Assembly (NCBI RefSeq): GCF_900156875.1
Contig: NZ_LT707408.1
Span: 1,253,395-1,317,394, forward strand
Reading direction: 5' to 3'
Origin: Robertmurraya dakarensis
Lineage (GTDB): Bacteria > Bacillota > Bacilli > Bacillales > Cytobacillaceae
Length of the DNA: 64,000 bases
The translations under genes and the position numbers were made by a program. Positions 55,887-64,000 of the stretch are shown piece by piece (position 1 is the stretch's first letter; each line of letters opens with the position of its first letter). The notes beneath the pieces are model-generated. The model searched no databases, was not told the DNA's origin, and was given only the letters and a program-made list of their open reading frames with translations.

Positions 55887-57491
55887 ATGACGGACTACCT
55901 GCAAAAGTATACGAACAACATAAAAGAATATTGGAATTCCCGTTCCAAAAAACAAAAAATGATCATGATCGGTTCTATTCTGTTATTTGTAATCGTAATT
56001 GCTTTAATTTCATTTTTTGCAACAAGAACTACAATAGCGCCGTTGTACAGTAATCTTACTCCTTCTGAAACAGGGTCGATTAAAGAAAGTCTGGATAGCA
56101 GAGGAATTCAATCGGAAATAACGGAAGGTGGAACCACGATAAAAGTCCCTGAGGAGTTAGTGGATAGTTTGAAAGTGGATCTTGCAGCGGAGGGAATTCC
56201 GAAATCAGGAAGTATTGACTATTCGTTTTTTAGTCAAAATGCTGGGATTGGGATGACTGAAAACGAGTTTAATGTCTTAAAACTTGATGCCATGCAAACT
56301 GAATTAGCCGATCTAATTAAGGGGATAGATGGAGTTCAAGATGCTAAGGTTATGATTAATCTGCCGCAGCAGGGGATATTTGTGAATGAATCCACAGAGA
56401 CTGCTTCTGCATCTATTGTCTTAAATACGCAACCAGGTTATAAATTCGAGGATAATCAAATTACTGCCTTGTATCATCTTGTTTCTAAAAGTGTCCCAAA
56501 TCTTCCTACTGATAATATCGTCATTACAAACCAAAACTTTGAGTACTTTGACTTAAAAAATAATGAAAATTTTTCTGGAGATGTTTTTGCAGCTCAACAT
56601 GATATAAAAAAACAGGTAGAAAGAGATGTACAACGCCAAGTACAAAGCATGTTAGGCACGTTGATGGGACAGGATAAGGTAGTTGTATCTGTTACAGCGG
56701 ACATTGATTTTACACAAGAAAATCGAGAAGAGAACCTTGTAGCGCCTGTTGATGAAGAGAATATGGAAGGTATTGCGATTAGTGCACAAAAAATCACTGA
56801 AACATTTACTGGTGATGGTGCAGCCGTCGGTGGAGTACCAGCTGCTGAGGACCCCGCAGATACATTAGGCGGAACGTATCAGGGTGGTGCTAATGGAAAC
56901 GGCGATTATGAAAGAATAGAAGAAACAATTAATAATGAAGTTAACAAAATTCGTAAGGAAATTATTGAAAGTCCATATAAAGTAAGAGATCTAGGTATAC
57001 AAGTTATGGTAGAACCGCCGGATGCTAATGATCCAAACTCTCTTCCGCAGGAGAGGGTCGATGATATTACAAAGATGCTGGGTACGATTGTAAGGACTAC
57101 CATTAATAAGGATGCAATCGATGAAGATTTAACAGAGGAGACCATTCAAGAAAAAATTGTTGTTTCTGTTCAGCCGTTTAACGGCAAGATTCAATTTAAT
57201 GATGAACCGAAACAAATTATTCCTTGGTGGGTTTATGCTGTAGGAGGTCTTCTTCTATTAATTATTATTCTACTTGTGTTCTTATTTATGAGAATGCGCA
57301 GAAGCAAAGCTGAAGAAGCTGAGGCAGAAGTGAACGGAATGAACGAAGGACCGCAAGTTCATATTCCAGATGTTAATGAAGAACAGAAAGACACAGAAAG
57401 CAGTTTGCGCAGAAAACAGCTTGAAAAAATGGCGAAGGAAAAACCAGAAGACTTTGCTAAATTACTTAGAACATGGATTGCTGATGATTAG
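55887..57491 (+). CDS. fliF: Flagellar MS-ring protein FliF
   Basis: Forms the membrane ring on which the export gate and rotor assemble. It is 534 residues with transmembrane helices at about 25-46 and 445-467, ring-building motifs between them (LYSNLTPSETGSIKESLDSR; GIGMTENEFNVLKLDAMQTELA), a long periplasmic region including an acidic, Gly-rich loop, and a C-terminal cytoplasmic tail (LEKMAKEKPEDFAKLLRTWI) that binds FliG. Confidence 0.97.
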   Translation: MTDYLQKYTNNIKEYWNSRSKKQKMIMIGSILLFVIVIALISFFATRTTIAPLYSNLTPSETGSIKESLDSRGIQSEITEGGTTIKVPEELVDSLKVDLAAEGIPKSGSIDYSFFSQNAGIGMTENEFNVLKLDAMQTELADLIKGIDGVQDAKVMINLPQQGIFVNESTETASASIVLNTQPGYKFEDNQITALYHLVSKSVPNLPTDNIVITNQNFEYFDLKNNENFSGDVFAAQHDIKKQVERDVQRQVQSMLGTLMGQDKVVVSVTADIDFTQENREENLVAPVDEENMEGIAISAQKITETFTGDGAAVGGVPAAEDPADTLGGTYQGGANGNGDYERIEETINNEVNKIRKEIIESPYKVRDLGIQVMVEPPDANDPNSLPQERVDDITKMLGTIVRTTINKDAIDEDLTEETIQEKIVVSVQPFNGKIQFNDEPKQIIPWWVYAVGGLLLLIIILLVFLFMRMRRSKAEEAEAEVNGMNEGPQVHIPDVNEEQKDTESSLRRKQLEKMAKEKPEDFAKLLRTWIADD

Positions 57492-57503
57492 GAGGCATGA
57501 ATG

Positions 57504-58520
57504 ATGGCAAAAAAGGATCAAAAGGAATTGACAGGAAAACAAAAGGCCGCCATCCTTCTAATTTCTTTAGGACCTGATGTATCTGCATCAATTTATAAAC
57601 ATTTAAGTGAAGAGGAAATAGAAAAATTAACATTAGAAATTTCCAGTGTTAAAAAGGTCGATTCGCAAGCAAAAGAAGATGTTGTTGAAGAGTTCCATAA
57701 TATTGCGTTAGCACAGGACTATATTGCTCAAGGTGGTATTGGGTATGCGAAAACAGTTCTGGAAAAGGCTTTAGGACCAGATCAAGCTGCCGTAATAATC
57801 AACAGGTTAACCTCTTCCTTGCAGGTTCGGCCTTTTGATTTTGCACGAAAAGCAGACCCCGCACAAATTCTTAATTTTATTCAAAACGAACATCCGCAAA
57901 CGATCGCTCTTATTCTATCTTACTTGGATTCTACTCAAGCAGGGCAGATCCTATCAGAGCTTCCGCAAGAAATGCAGGCTGATGTGGCAAGAAGGATTGC
58001 GGTGATGGATAGCACATCTCCGGAAATTATTAATGAAGTAGAACAAATTCTCGAAAGAAAGCTATCCTCAACAGTTACTCAGGATTATACGCAGACTGGT
58101 GGAGTTGAAGCTGTTGTAGAAGTATTAAATGGAGTTGATCGAGCAACGGAGAAAACGATACTAGATGCTCTTGAAATTCAAGATCCAGAACTAGCTGAAG
58201 AGATTAAAAAGAGAATGTTTGTATTTGAAGATATTGTGACTCTTGACAGCCGAGCCATCCAGCGTGTGATTAGAGATTGTGAAAACGAAGATTTAATGCT
58301 GTCGCTTAAGGTTTCTAGTGAGGAAGTTAAAGAAATTGTCTTTAAAAATATGTCAAAGCGGATGGTTGACACTTTCAAAGAAGAAATGGAATTTATGGGC
58401 CCTGTCAGATTGCGTGATGTAGAAGAAGCACAGTCCCGAATTGTTGCTATTATTCGTCGCTTAGAAGAAGCTGGTGAAATCGTCATTGCTCGTGGCGGAG
58501 GAGATGATATTATTGTCTAG
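57504..58520 (+). CDS. fliG: Flagellar motor switch protein FliG
   Basis: The rotor protein that contacts MotA. It has 338 residues as in B. subtilis: N-terminal domain (LTGKQKAAILLISLGPDVSA), middle armadillo domain with the EHPQTIALILSYLDSTQAGQIL helix, and the C-terminal torque helix region (FEDIVTLDSRAIQRVIRDCE; ending GDDIIV). ATG 57504 (MAKKDQKELTGKQ) fits B. subtilis and the GGAGG spacing of 8; ATG 57501 directly precedes it. fliH begins inside its 3' end. Confidence 0.96.
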   Translation: MAKKDQKELTGKQKAAILLISLGPDVSASIYKHLSEEEIEKLTLEISSVKKVDSQAKEDVVEEFHNIALAQDYIAQGGIGYAKTVLEKALGPDQAAVIINRLTSSLQVRPFDFARKADPAQILNFIQNEHPQTIALILSYLDSTQAGQILSELPQEMQADVARRIAVMDSTSPEIINEVEQILERKLSSTVTQDYTQTGGVEAVVEVLNGVDRATEKTILDALEIQDPELAEEIKKRMFVFEDIVTLDSRAIQRVIRDCENEDLMLSLKVSSEEVKEIVFKNMSKRMVDTFKEEMEFMGPVRLRDVEEAQSRIVAIIRRLEEAGEIVIARGGGDDIIV

Positions 58521-59283
58521 GCTCATTAAGTATGGATGGAATATCGGGGAGCAAAAAAATAAAGTCATTTCAATCAAACAATTTAAAGAGAATCACCAAG
58601 AAGACGAATTACCCGTTGAACCTGATCAGTCACATTTTCTCCTTGAAGAAAGGAAGCATATCCTAGACCAGGCTAAGGAAGAGGCTGAAGTGATATTAAA
58701 TCAAGCGAAATCTCAGGCTGATGCTATGAAAGCCGAGATAAGCCATGAGAAAGCTAATTGGGAAAAACAAGCGGCTGCCTTATCAAATAAAGCAAAACAG
58801 ATGGGTTTTGATGAAGGTTTTCAAGAAGGACAGCAACGTGGTTATGAAGAAGTTCGCGAACTAATTGGTGAAGCGGTACAGATAGTAGAAAACTCAAAGT
58901 TAGATTATCAAAAAAAAATACAATCCTCTGAACTGACGATTTTAGATTTAGGATTGAAGGTTGCTGAAAAAATTATAGGTGAGCAGCTTGCTAGTAATCC
59001 AGATCATTTCCTAGCGATTGTAAGAAATGCTCTGAAGGAAGCAAGAGATTACAGGGAAATCCAATTGCATGTAAATCCATACTACTATGGTTTTTTAATC
59101 TCTCAAAAAGAAGATTTACTTAAGATTTTCCCGAAAGAAACCGAGCTTTATATTTACCCAGATCCAGACCTGCCTGAGCAAAGCTGTATCATCGAATCTG
59201 CTAGCGGCAGAATTGATGCAAGTGTTGATCAGCAGTTAGAGGAAATTAAAAGAAAGCTTTTTGAAATGTTGGAGAGTGAATAA
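58513..59283 (+). CDS. fliH: Flagellar assembly protein FliH
   Basis: Regulates the export ATPase FliI. It has about 256 residues: a long Glu/Gln/Ala coiled coil with Gly-rich GFDEGFQEGQQRGYEE repeats in the middle, and a C-terminal FliH domain (LGLKVAEKIIGEQL; IQLHVNPYYYGFL). The TTG at 58513 is 9 bases from GGAGGAG and overlaps the end of fliG by 8 bases; ATG 58504 is in frame but too close to the ribosome site. Confidence 0.88.
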   Translation: MSRLIKYGWNIGEQKNKVISIKQFKENHQEDELPVEPDQSHFLLEERKHILDQAKEEAEVILNQAKSQADAMKAEISHEKANWEKQAAALSNKAKQMGFDEGFQEGQQRGYEEVRELIGEAVQIVENSKLDYQKKIQSSELTILDLGLKVAEKIIGEQLASNPDHFLAIVRNALKEARDYREIQLHVNPYYYGFLISQKEDLLKIFPKETELYIYPDPDLPEQSCIIESASGRIDASVDQQLEEIKRKLFEMLESE

Positions 59284-59284
59284 A

Positions 59285-60595
59285 GTGAAGGCAGCTGATT
59301 TAATCGGACAGATAAAACAAATAGACTCTTACAAAAGGTACGGCAGAGTAAAAAGAGTAGTGGGTCTTATGATTGAATCGCAGGGCCCGGAAAGTTCGAT
59401 TGGTGATGTTTGCTTTATTCATGTTGGACATAACCAAAAAAGGAAAATACAGGCAGAAGTAGTGGGGTTTAAAGAAGAAAACATTATTTTAATGCCATAC
59501 ACTTCAGTCAATGATATTTCACCAGGCAGTCTTGTAGAAGGTTCATCAAAACCATTAGAAATTAAGGTGGGCTCTGGATTAATAGGTAATGTTATTGATT
59601 CTTTAGGTAATCCATTAGATGGCTCTTCATTGCCAAGGGGGCTATCCGCTGTTTTTACAGAGCAAGATCCTCCCAACCCGTTAACTAGACCGCCAATAAG
59701 TGAGCCTATTCAGGTTGGCGTAAAAATGATTGATAGTCTATTAACAGTTGGAAACGGTCAAAGGGTTGGTATTTTTGCAGGAAGCGGCGTGGGAAAAAGT
59801 ACCTTACTTGGGATGGTTGCGAGAAATACTAAGGCAGATTTAAATGTAATAGCCTTAATCGGTGAACGTGGTCGTGAAGTACGTGAGTTTATCGAGAGGG
59901 ATCTAGGACCAGAAGGACTATCGCGTTCGATTGTCGTTGTGGCTACTTCCGATCAACCAGCACTAATGAGAATCAAAGGTGCATTTACGGCAACCGCAAT
60001 TGCGGAATATTTTCGTGACAAAGGATTAAATGTCATGTTAATGATGGATTCGGTGACACGTGTTGCTATGGCACAGAGAGAAGTAGGATTGGCAATAGGC
60101 GAACCGCCAACAACCAAAGGATATACTCCTTCCGTATTCGCAATTTTACCGAAGCTTCTTGAAAGAACAGGAACAAATATGAATGGTTCTATTACGGCTT
60201 TTTATACCGTCCTAGTGGATGGAGATGATATGAATGAGCCGATTGCTGATGCAGTCCGGGGGATTCTTGACGGACATTTTGTACTGGACCGTGCCTTGGC
60301 GAACAAGGGACAGTACCCTGCTCTAAATGTATTAAAAAGTGTAAGTCGTGTCATGAACCAAATCGTCACAGATGAACATAGGAAATCAGCGGAGAAGCTA
60401 AGAGATCTATTGAGTACGTATATGAACTCGGAAGATTTAATTAATATAGGTGCTTATAAAAGAGGTTCTTCTAAACAAATTGACGAGGCGATTCGTCTAT
60501 ACCCGGAAATTATAAACTTTATGAAACAAGAAACAAGCGAGTCGGTTTCAATACAGGACAGTATGAATGAACTTTATCGTTTAATTGCAGATTAG
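59285..60595 (+). CDS. fliI: Flagellum-specific ATPase FliI
   Basis: The export ATPase, related to F1-beta. It is 436 residues with DSYKRYGRVKRVVGLMIES, Walker A GIFAGSGVGKSTLLGM, GERGREVREFIERDLG, Walker B VMLMMDSVTRVAMAQRE and GEPPTTKGYTPSVFA. GTG 59285 lies one base after the fliH stop and corresponds to the B. subtilis start; upstream in-frame codons would lie inside fliH. Confidence 0.95.
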   Translation: MKAADLIGQIKQIDSYKRYGRVKRVVGLMIESQGPESSIGDVCFIHVGHNQKRKIQAEVVGFKEENIILMPYTSVNDISPGSLVEGSSKPLEIKVGSGLIGNVIDSLGNPLDGSSLPRGLSAVFTEQDPPNPLTRPPISEPIQVGVKMIDSLLTVGNGQRVGIFAGSGVGKSTLLGMVARNTKADLNVIALIGERGREVREFIERDLGPEGLSRSIVVVATSDQPALMRIKGAFTATAIAEYFRDKGLNVMLMMDSVTRVAMAQREVGLAIGEPPTTKGYTPSVFAILPKLLERTGTNMNGSITAFYTVLVDGDDMNEPIADAVRGILDGHFVLDRALANKGQYPALNVLKSVSRVMNQIVTDEHRKSAEKLRDLLSTYMNSEDLINIGAYKRGSSKQIDEAIRLYPEIINFMKQETSESVSIQDSMNELYRLIAD

Positions 60596-60656
60596 TAGTT
60601 AGATAGGGTCCTTTTAAGATCCAGATGCACTCTAGGAGTAAAGGTGTGTATAGTTT

Positions 60657-61100
60657 ATGGTTTATGAATCTAAATTCGGCAGGGTGCTTCATTTAAAGGA
60701 ACGAGAAAAAGATGAAGCAATGTCTCTATATCAGGAAACGGTTAAGAAGTTTGAGGAAGCAGCTGAAAAACTTTATGAACTCTTAAAGAAAAAAGAAGAT
60801 ATTGTAGAGCATCAATCTGCACGAATGTTAAATGGTTTATCAGTTCAGGAGATCCGTCATCATCAATTATTTTTGGATAACCTTGAAAAGACAATTAATC
60901 ATCATCAAAAGATGGTCATTAATGCTAGAAATCGCATGAATCTATACCAAGAAAAGCTGATGAATAAAAATATCGAGGTAAGGAAGATTGAAAAAATTCA
61001 CGAAAAAGACCGTTCTCAATTCTTCCAAGAATTAAAAATAGTAGAGAGCAAACAAATGGATGATATCTCGATTCAACATTATATGAACCGAGGAAGCTAG
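60657..61100 (+). CDS. fliJ: Flagellar export chaperone FliJ
   Basis: A 147-residue coiled-coil protein that couples FliI to the export gate, like a gamma subunit stalk. It is nearly all helix, rich in Lys and Glu, with LHLKEREKDEAMSLYQETVK and the conserved VQEIRHHQLFLDNLEKTI segment, ending MDDISIQHYMNRGS. It is separated from fliI by 61 bases with only a modest ribosome site (AAGGTG). Confidence 0.93.
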   Translation: MVYESKFGRVLHLKEREKDEAMSLYQETVKKFEEAAEKLYELLKKKEDIVEHQSARMLNGLSVQEIRHHQLFLDNLEKTINHHQKMVINARNRMNLYQEKLMNKNIEVRKIEKIHEKDRSQFFQELKIVESKQMDDISIQHYMNRGS

Positions 61101-61108
61101 GTGATTAA

Positions 61109-61705
61109 ATGGTAAAGACAGTAGAAGAAGGACAAAAGAAAAAACCAAATAAACTCCAGTGGTTTTTATTTACAGCACTCATCCCTGCAATGTTTGCGAT
61201 TGTTGTAGCGTTAATTGTTTTTTCTTTTGCTGGAATCAATGTGTTTGAAAAGGCAAAGGAATTCGGACAAAAGGTTCCTTTTCTTTCGGGATTATTGCAA
61301 GGAGAAGAAACCAAAACGGTTGAAAAATGGGAAATGAGCATTCTCGAACTTGAAGGTGAAATTAAGGATCGTGAAACTCTAATCGGGCAGCTACAAAAAG
61401 AGATGGAAACAAAAGACAAAGAAGTTGAAGAAGCGATGTTAGAGGTGGAAAATCTGCAGCAGCAGATTGATGATTTAATAGCAATTCAAGAGGAAAATAA
61501 GCGTGCTTTTAAAGATATTATTAAAACATATGAGTCGATGTCAGCAAAAAAAGCAGCACCTGTACTGACAGAAATGGAAGATCAGGAGGCTTTAGAAATT
61601 TTAACAAATATCAACGCAGACTCCCTGGCAGCTATCCTGGAAAATTTGAATCCTGATGTCGCTGCAAAATATACAGAAATGTTAACATCTGAAGCTAATA
61701 ATTAA
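61109..61705 (+). CDS. ylxF: YlxF, MotE/MgtE-N-like membrane protein of the fla/che operon
   Basis: A 198-residue protein with one transmembrane helix at about 17-39, then a long coiled coil (about 75-135) and a C-terminal MgtE_N-like domain (LTNINADSLAAILENLNPDVAAKYTEML). A similar alpha-proteobacterial protein, MotE, stabilises MotC at the motor; the Bacillus role is not established. It lies between fliJ and fliK as in B. subtilis. Confidence 0.88.
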   Translation: MVKTVEEGQKKKPNKLQWFLFTALIPAMFAIVVALIVFSFAGINVFEKAKEFGQKVPFLSGLLQGEETKTVEKWEMSILELEGEIKDRETLIGQLQKEMETKDKEVEEAMLEVENLQQQIDDLIAIQEENKRAFKDIIKTYESMSAKKAAPVLTEMEDQEALEILTNINADSLAAILENLNPDVAAKYTEMLTSEANN

Positions 61706-61739
61706 TGCTTATTCTATTCTTTTGAAAGGAGGTGAAAAA

Positions 61740-63125
61740 GTGGAGATTGGTGGATTAGGAATGGTTAATACGATATCTAATATAAATAAAAATAATCAAC
61801 CAACGTCGACTAAAGACTTTGCTGGGGTCTTCAGTTCGTTAGTGACAGAAACTCCTGGTGATGAAGAGTTAAACGACAGCATCTCTGAAGAGGATTTGGT
61901 TGAGTTACTCCAATTTTTAAAAACTGAAGATATTTTAGATATTGAGGGCGGACTGGAGCTGATTGAAGCCGTAAATTCGAATCTGAAAACAGATTTAATA
62001 GCATTTGATGGACAATTAAATAACAGTTCAACAAAGAGTGAAATTGCCATGCTTGAAGATGGAATTACTAAAGCTAATATAGACAAAATCAATGCCTTAG
62101 ATATTAGAGATTTAATCTTGGTCTTAACTGAGGCCGCTTCATTACCAATGAATGATTTTAAGAATAGTCTCGACAGTAACTTGCAAAATATTTTAAAGGT
62201 CGCGAAGAGTATTGAGTTGTTTGATGTAAATAGTCAAGATTCTAGTGTTGAAAAGACAACCTTGAAAGAAATTATTCAACAGTTAACTAAGAAGATTGAA
62301 TGGTTAGCGTCCAAGGGAAAAAGTGAAGGTTTAGTTGAGGGCAAACATTCTACTCGAATGGAATATCTTCAAAAAACTATTGGAACACTTCAGGCTGAAC
62401 TAAACGGACAAACTTTGATAAAAAAGGAACAAAATGAAGCGAAAACTGTTCTAAAGTCTAGAATAATTAATGGCTTTTCCCTGTTTCAAAATTCTACTAA
62501 CCATAAACAGTTCGGATTATCATCTGTCAATGAATTGAAAGAAGTAACAAATCTATCGTATTCAATTCTAGATGATGGTATTGAACAAAAGTCCAGAACA
62601 AATAAAATGGAAATAGCAAATGGGTTTAACCTTCAACAACTAGGTAGGCCTGAGCAACTAACATTAATGTTAAATCAATCAGGCAAGCAGATTTCTACTA
62701 CTGAGTTAATAAAACAATTTGAAAGTATATTAACCAAAAGTCATCTTACTAACGGTGTTGGCCAACAAAGAATGTTAGTTAAATTAAGCCCTGAACATCT
62801 CGGCTCATTGCGTATTGAATTAATTCAAAGAGAAACTGGTATTGTTGCAAGAATTCTCACATCAACACTAGCAGCAAAGGATACTTTAGAATCACAAATA
62901 AATGGTTTAAGACAAGCATTCAGTTCACAAAACATTCAGGTGGACAAAATTGAAATTTCTCAACAAATGTCTCAGCAACAGGAAAAGTTTTTAAACAAAG
63001 ATGGCCAACAGCAATCTGGACAGCAGCACCAAGAAAGACCAGGACATCGTCAACTTGATGAATTGAATGACGAGAGTGAGTTTAATACTTCGTTTGAAGA
63101 TGCGTTTTTAAATTTGAAAATATAG
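61740..63125 (+). CDS. fliK: Flagellar hook-length control protein FliK
   Basis: The molecular ruler that measures the hook and triggers the export switch at FlhB. It is 461 residues, with a long poorly conserved Gln/Asn/Ser-rich N-terminal region and the C-terminal Flg_hook domain near 345-430 (MLVKLSPEHLGSLRIELIQR; TLAAKDTLESQINGLRQAFSS), then a Gln/His-rich tail. GTG 61740 has AAAGGAGGTG 6 bases upstream. A second FliK-like protein, YlqG, is encoded at 41446-42792. Confidence 0.93.
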   Translation: MEIGGLGMVNTISNINKNNQPTSTKDFAGVFSSLVTETPGDEELNDSISEEDLVELLQFLKTEDILDIEGGLELIEAVNSNLKTDLIAFDGQLNNSSTKSEIAMLEDGITKANIDKINALDIRDLILVLTEAASLPMNDFKNSLDSNLQNILKVAKSIELFDVNSQDSSVEKTTLKEIIQQLTKKIEWLASKGKSEGLVEGKHSTRMEYLQKTIGTLQAELNGQTLIKKEQNEAKTVLKSRIINGFSLFQNSTNHKQFGLSSVNELKEVTNLSYSILDDGIEQKSRTNKMEIANGFNLQQLGRPEQLTLMLNQSGKQISTTELIKQFESILTKSHLTNGVGQQRMLVKLSPEHLGSLRIELIQRETGIVARILTSTLAAKDTLESQINGLRQAFSSQNIQVDKIEISQQMSQQQEKFLNKDGQQQSGQQHQERPGHRQLDELNDESEFNTSFEDAFLNLKI

Positions 63126-63134
63126 GTGGATACC

Positions 63135-63596
63135 ATGGCAAATACGATTGATACATCCTTATATTTATCAAACCATCAAAAAGAACAAAAAAAAACAGGC
63201 TCTAATAATCTAGGTAAAGATGATTTTTTAAAAATATTGATGGTTCAGCTACAAAACCAAGACCCTTCTAGCCCTATGGAAGATAAAGAGTTTATCTCGC
63301 AAATGGCGACATTTTCTACTTTAGAACAGATTACGAATATGAATACGAACATATTGCGGCTTGTGGAATCACAAGAACAAAATCAACTTATTTCATATAG
63401 TCAATTTATTGGTAAGGAAGTAAGTTGGCATAAAATTGTGGAGACAGAAAATGATGGTGAAGAACCTACAATTCAAGAAGGTTCTGGTAAAGTGGTTTCT
63501 GTACAATTTAAAAATGGTACTGCCACTTTCACACTAGAAGATCAAACAATATTAGAACCAGAGAATATCTCTGAATTAAAAGAGTCTCGTAAGTAG
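63135..63596 (+). CDS. flgD: Flagellar hook assembly protein FlgD
   Basis: The hook scaffold cap protein. It is 153 residues with the family core LGKDDFLKILMVQLQNQDPS, MEDKEFISQMATFSTLEQI and a C-terminal beta segment (GSGKVVSVQFKNGTATFTL). It is short as in B. subtilis, without the large C-terminal domains of enterobacterial FlgD. ATG 63135 follows TAGGTGG; GTG 63126 overlaps the ribosome site. Confidence 0.94.
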   Translation: MANTIDTSLYLSNHQKEQKKTGSNNLGKDDFLKILMVQLQNQDPSSPMEDKEFISQMATFSTLEQITNMNTNILRLVESQEQNQLISYSQFIGKEVSWHKIVETENDGEEPTIQEGSGKVVSVQFKNGTATFTLEDQTILEPENISELKESRK

Positions 63597-63650
63597 TTAA
63601 TCTATTTAAATCGAACATAAGTGTGAAATTAAAAGGAGAGAAGTGATTGG

Positions 63651-64000
63651 ATGGACAAGTCTGTTTTTAGACCGATACAATCACAGCCGATACCTACTGG
63701 GAATATACGGTCAGCGAAATCGAAGGAACTTTCAACAAATTCGTTTGCAATGCAATTTCAACAAGCGATAGAGGCAAACGATACATTAATTATTAGTAAA
63801 CATGCAAAGGCGCGATTGCTGCAAAGGGATATACATATTAGTGATCGCAGCTGGGATCAAATCCAACAAAAGGTGAATGAGGCAAAGAAATTAGGTGTTA
63901 AGGACTCACTTGTCTTATTAGATAATGCCGCGTTAATTGTGAGTGCTAAAAATAACACAGTTATAACTGCCATGGATTCCCATGAAGCTAAATCACAAAT
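63651..64000 (+). CDS. Flagellar operon protein (TIGR02530 family), 3' end cut by window
   Basis: The first 116 codons of a small flagellar operon protein that in Bacillus lies between flgD and the hook gene flgE. The visible residues include the family core SKHAKARLLQRDIHISDRSW, VNEAKKLGVKDSLVLLDNAA and LIVSAKNNTVITAMD. AAGGAG lies 12 bases before ATG 63651. The function is unknown; it may assist hook assembly. The gene continues past the right edge. Confidence 0.85.
   Translation, partial: MDKSVFRPIQSQPIPTGNIRSAKSKELSTNSFAMQFQQAIEANDTLIISKHAKARLLQRDIHISDRSWDQIQQKVNEAKKLGVKDSLVLLDNAALIVSAKNNTVITAMDSHEAKSQ

Overview
The window is a chromosomal core segment of a low-GC, endospore-forming, flagellated member of the Bacillaceae. 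The evidence is gene order running almost without a break from rqcH (yloA) through the fla/che operon in the order known from Bacillus subtilis, the 26-codon sporulation gene spoVM, strong purine-rich ribosome binding sites and protein sequences that read like close B. subtilis relatives. The species cannot be fixed from the sequence alone. Only rqcH and rpmB lie on the minus strand. I see no prophage, insertion sequence, CRISPR array, rRNA or tRNA gene.

Layout. 1-4.4 kb: rqcH (cut by the left edge) diverging from the Ca2+ P-type ATPase yloB. 4.5-19.4 kb: yloC, remA, gmk, rpoZ, coaBC, priA, def, fmt, rsmB, rlmN, prpC, prkC, rsgA, rpe, thiN, a tightly overlapping translation, cofactor and signalling block. 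19.5-24.5 kb: spoVM, rpmB, yloU, fakA, recG; sdaAB-sdaAA, which sit between fakA (yloV) and recG in B. subtilis, are absent. 24.6-28.3 kb: the fatty acid and phospholipid cluster fapR-plsX-fabD-fabG-acpP with a recognisable FapR operator. 28.4-38.8 kb: rnc-smc-ftsY, ylxM-ffh, rpsP-khpA, ylqD-rimM-trmD-rplS (RNA processing, chromosome condensation, protein targeting, ribosome). 39-43 kb: signal peptidase I, rbgA, rnhB and the FliK-like/FlhB-C-like pair ylqG-ylqH. 43.3-54.2 kb: sucCD, dprA, topA, trmFO, xerC, hslVU, codY. 54.7-64 kb: the start of the fla/che operon, flgB-flgC-fliE-fliF-fliG-fliH-fliI-fliJ-ylxF-fliK-flgD and a flagellar operon protein cut by the right edge.

Many starts were moved downstream of the longest open frame because a Shine-Dalgarno sequence and the known family N-terminus agree (rpoZ, coaBC, def, prpC, rsgA, rnc, smc, ftsY, rpsP, ylqD, rimM, rplS, dprA, xerC, codY, fliG, fliI, fliK and others). 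Promoters and terminators were read by eye against consensus and are graded accordingly.

Points most worth a second look: (1) two inverted copies of a ~120-bp hairpin repeat flanking the ylxM-rplS block, whose stems differ by compensatory changes; (2) ylqG-ylqH, an extra FliK-like plus NPTH-less FlhB-C-like pair far from the flagellar operon, with a sigma-D-like -10 upstream of its gene cluster; (3) very short leader ORFs whose stop codons overlap the starts of yloB and recG; (4) a nested 65-nt hairpin before def; (5) a near-perfect cre site just upstream of the topA promoter and a cluster of symmetric elements before sucCD; (6) an HslV without the N-terminal serine described as nucleophile in B. 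subtilis; (7) a recG terminator whose right arm contains the -35 of the fapR promoter. None of these is proven to be a new system; the rest of the window is conserved housekeeping DNA.
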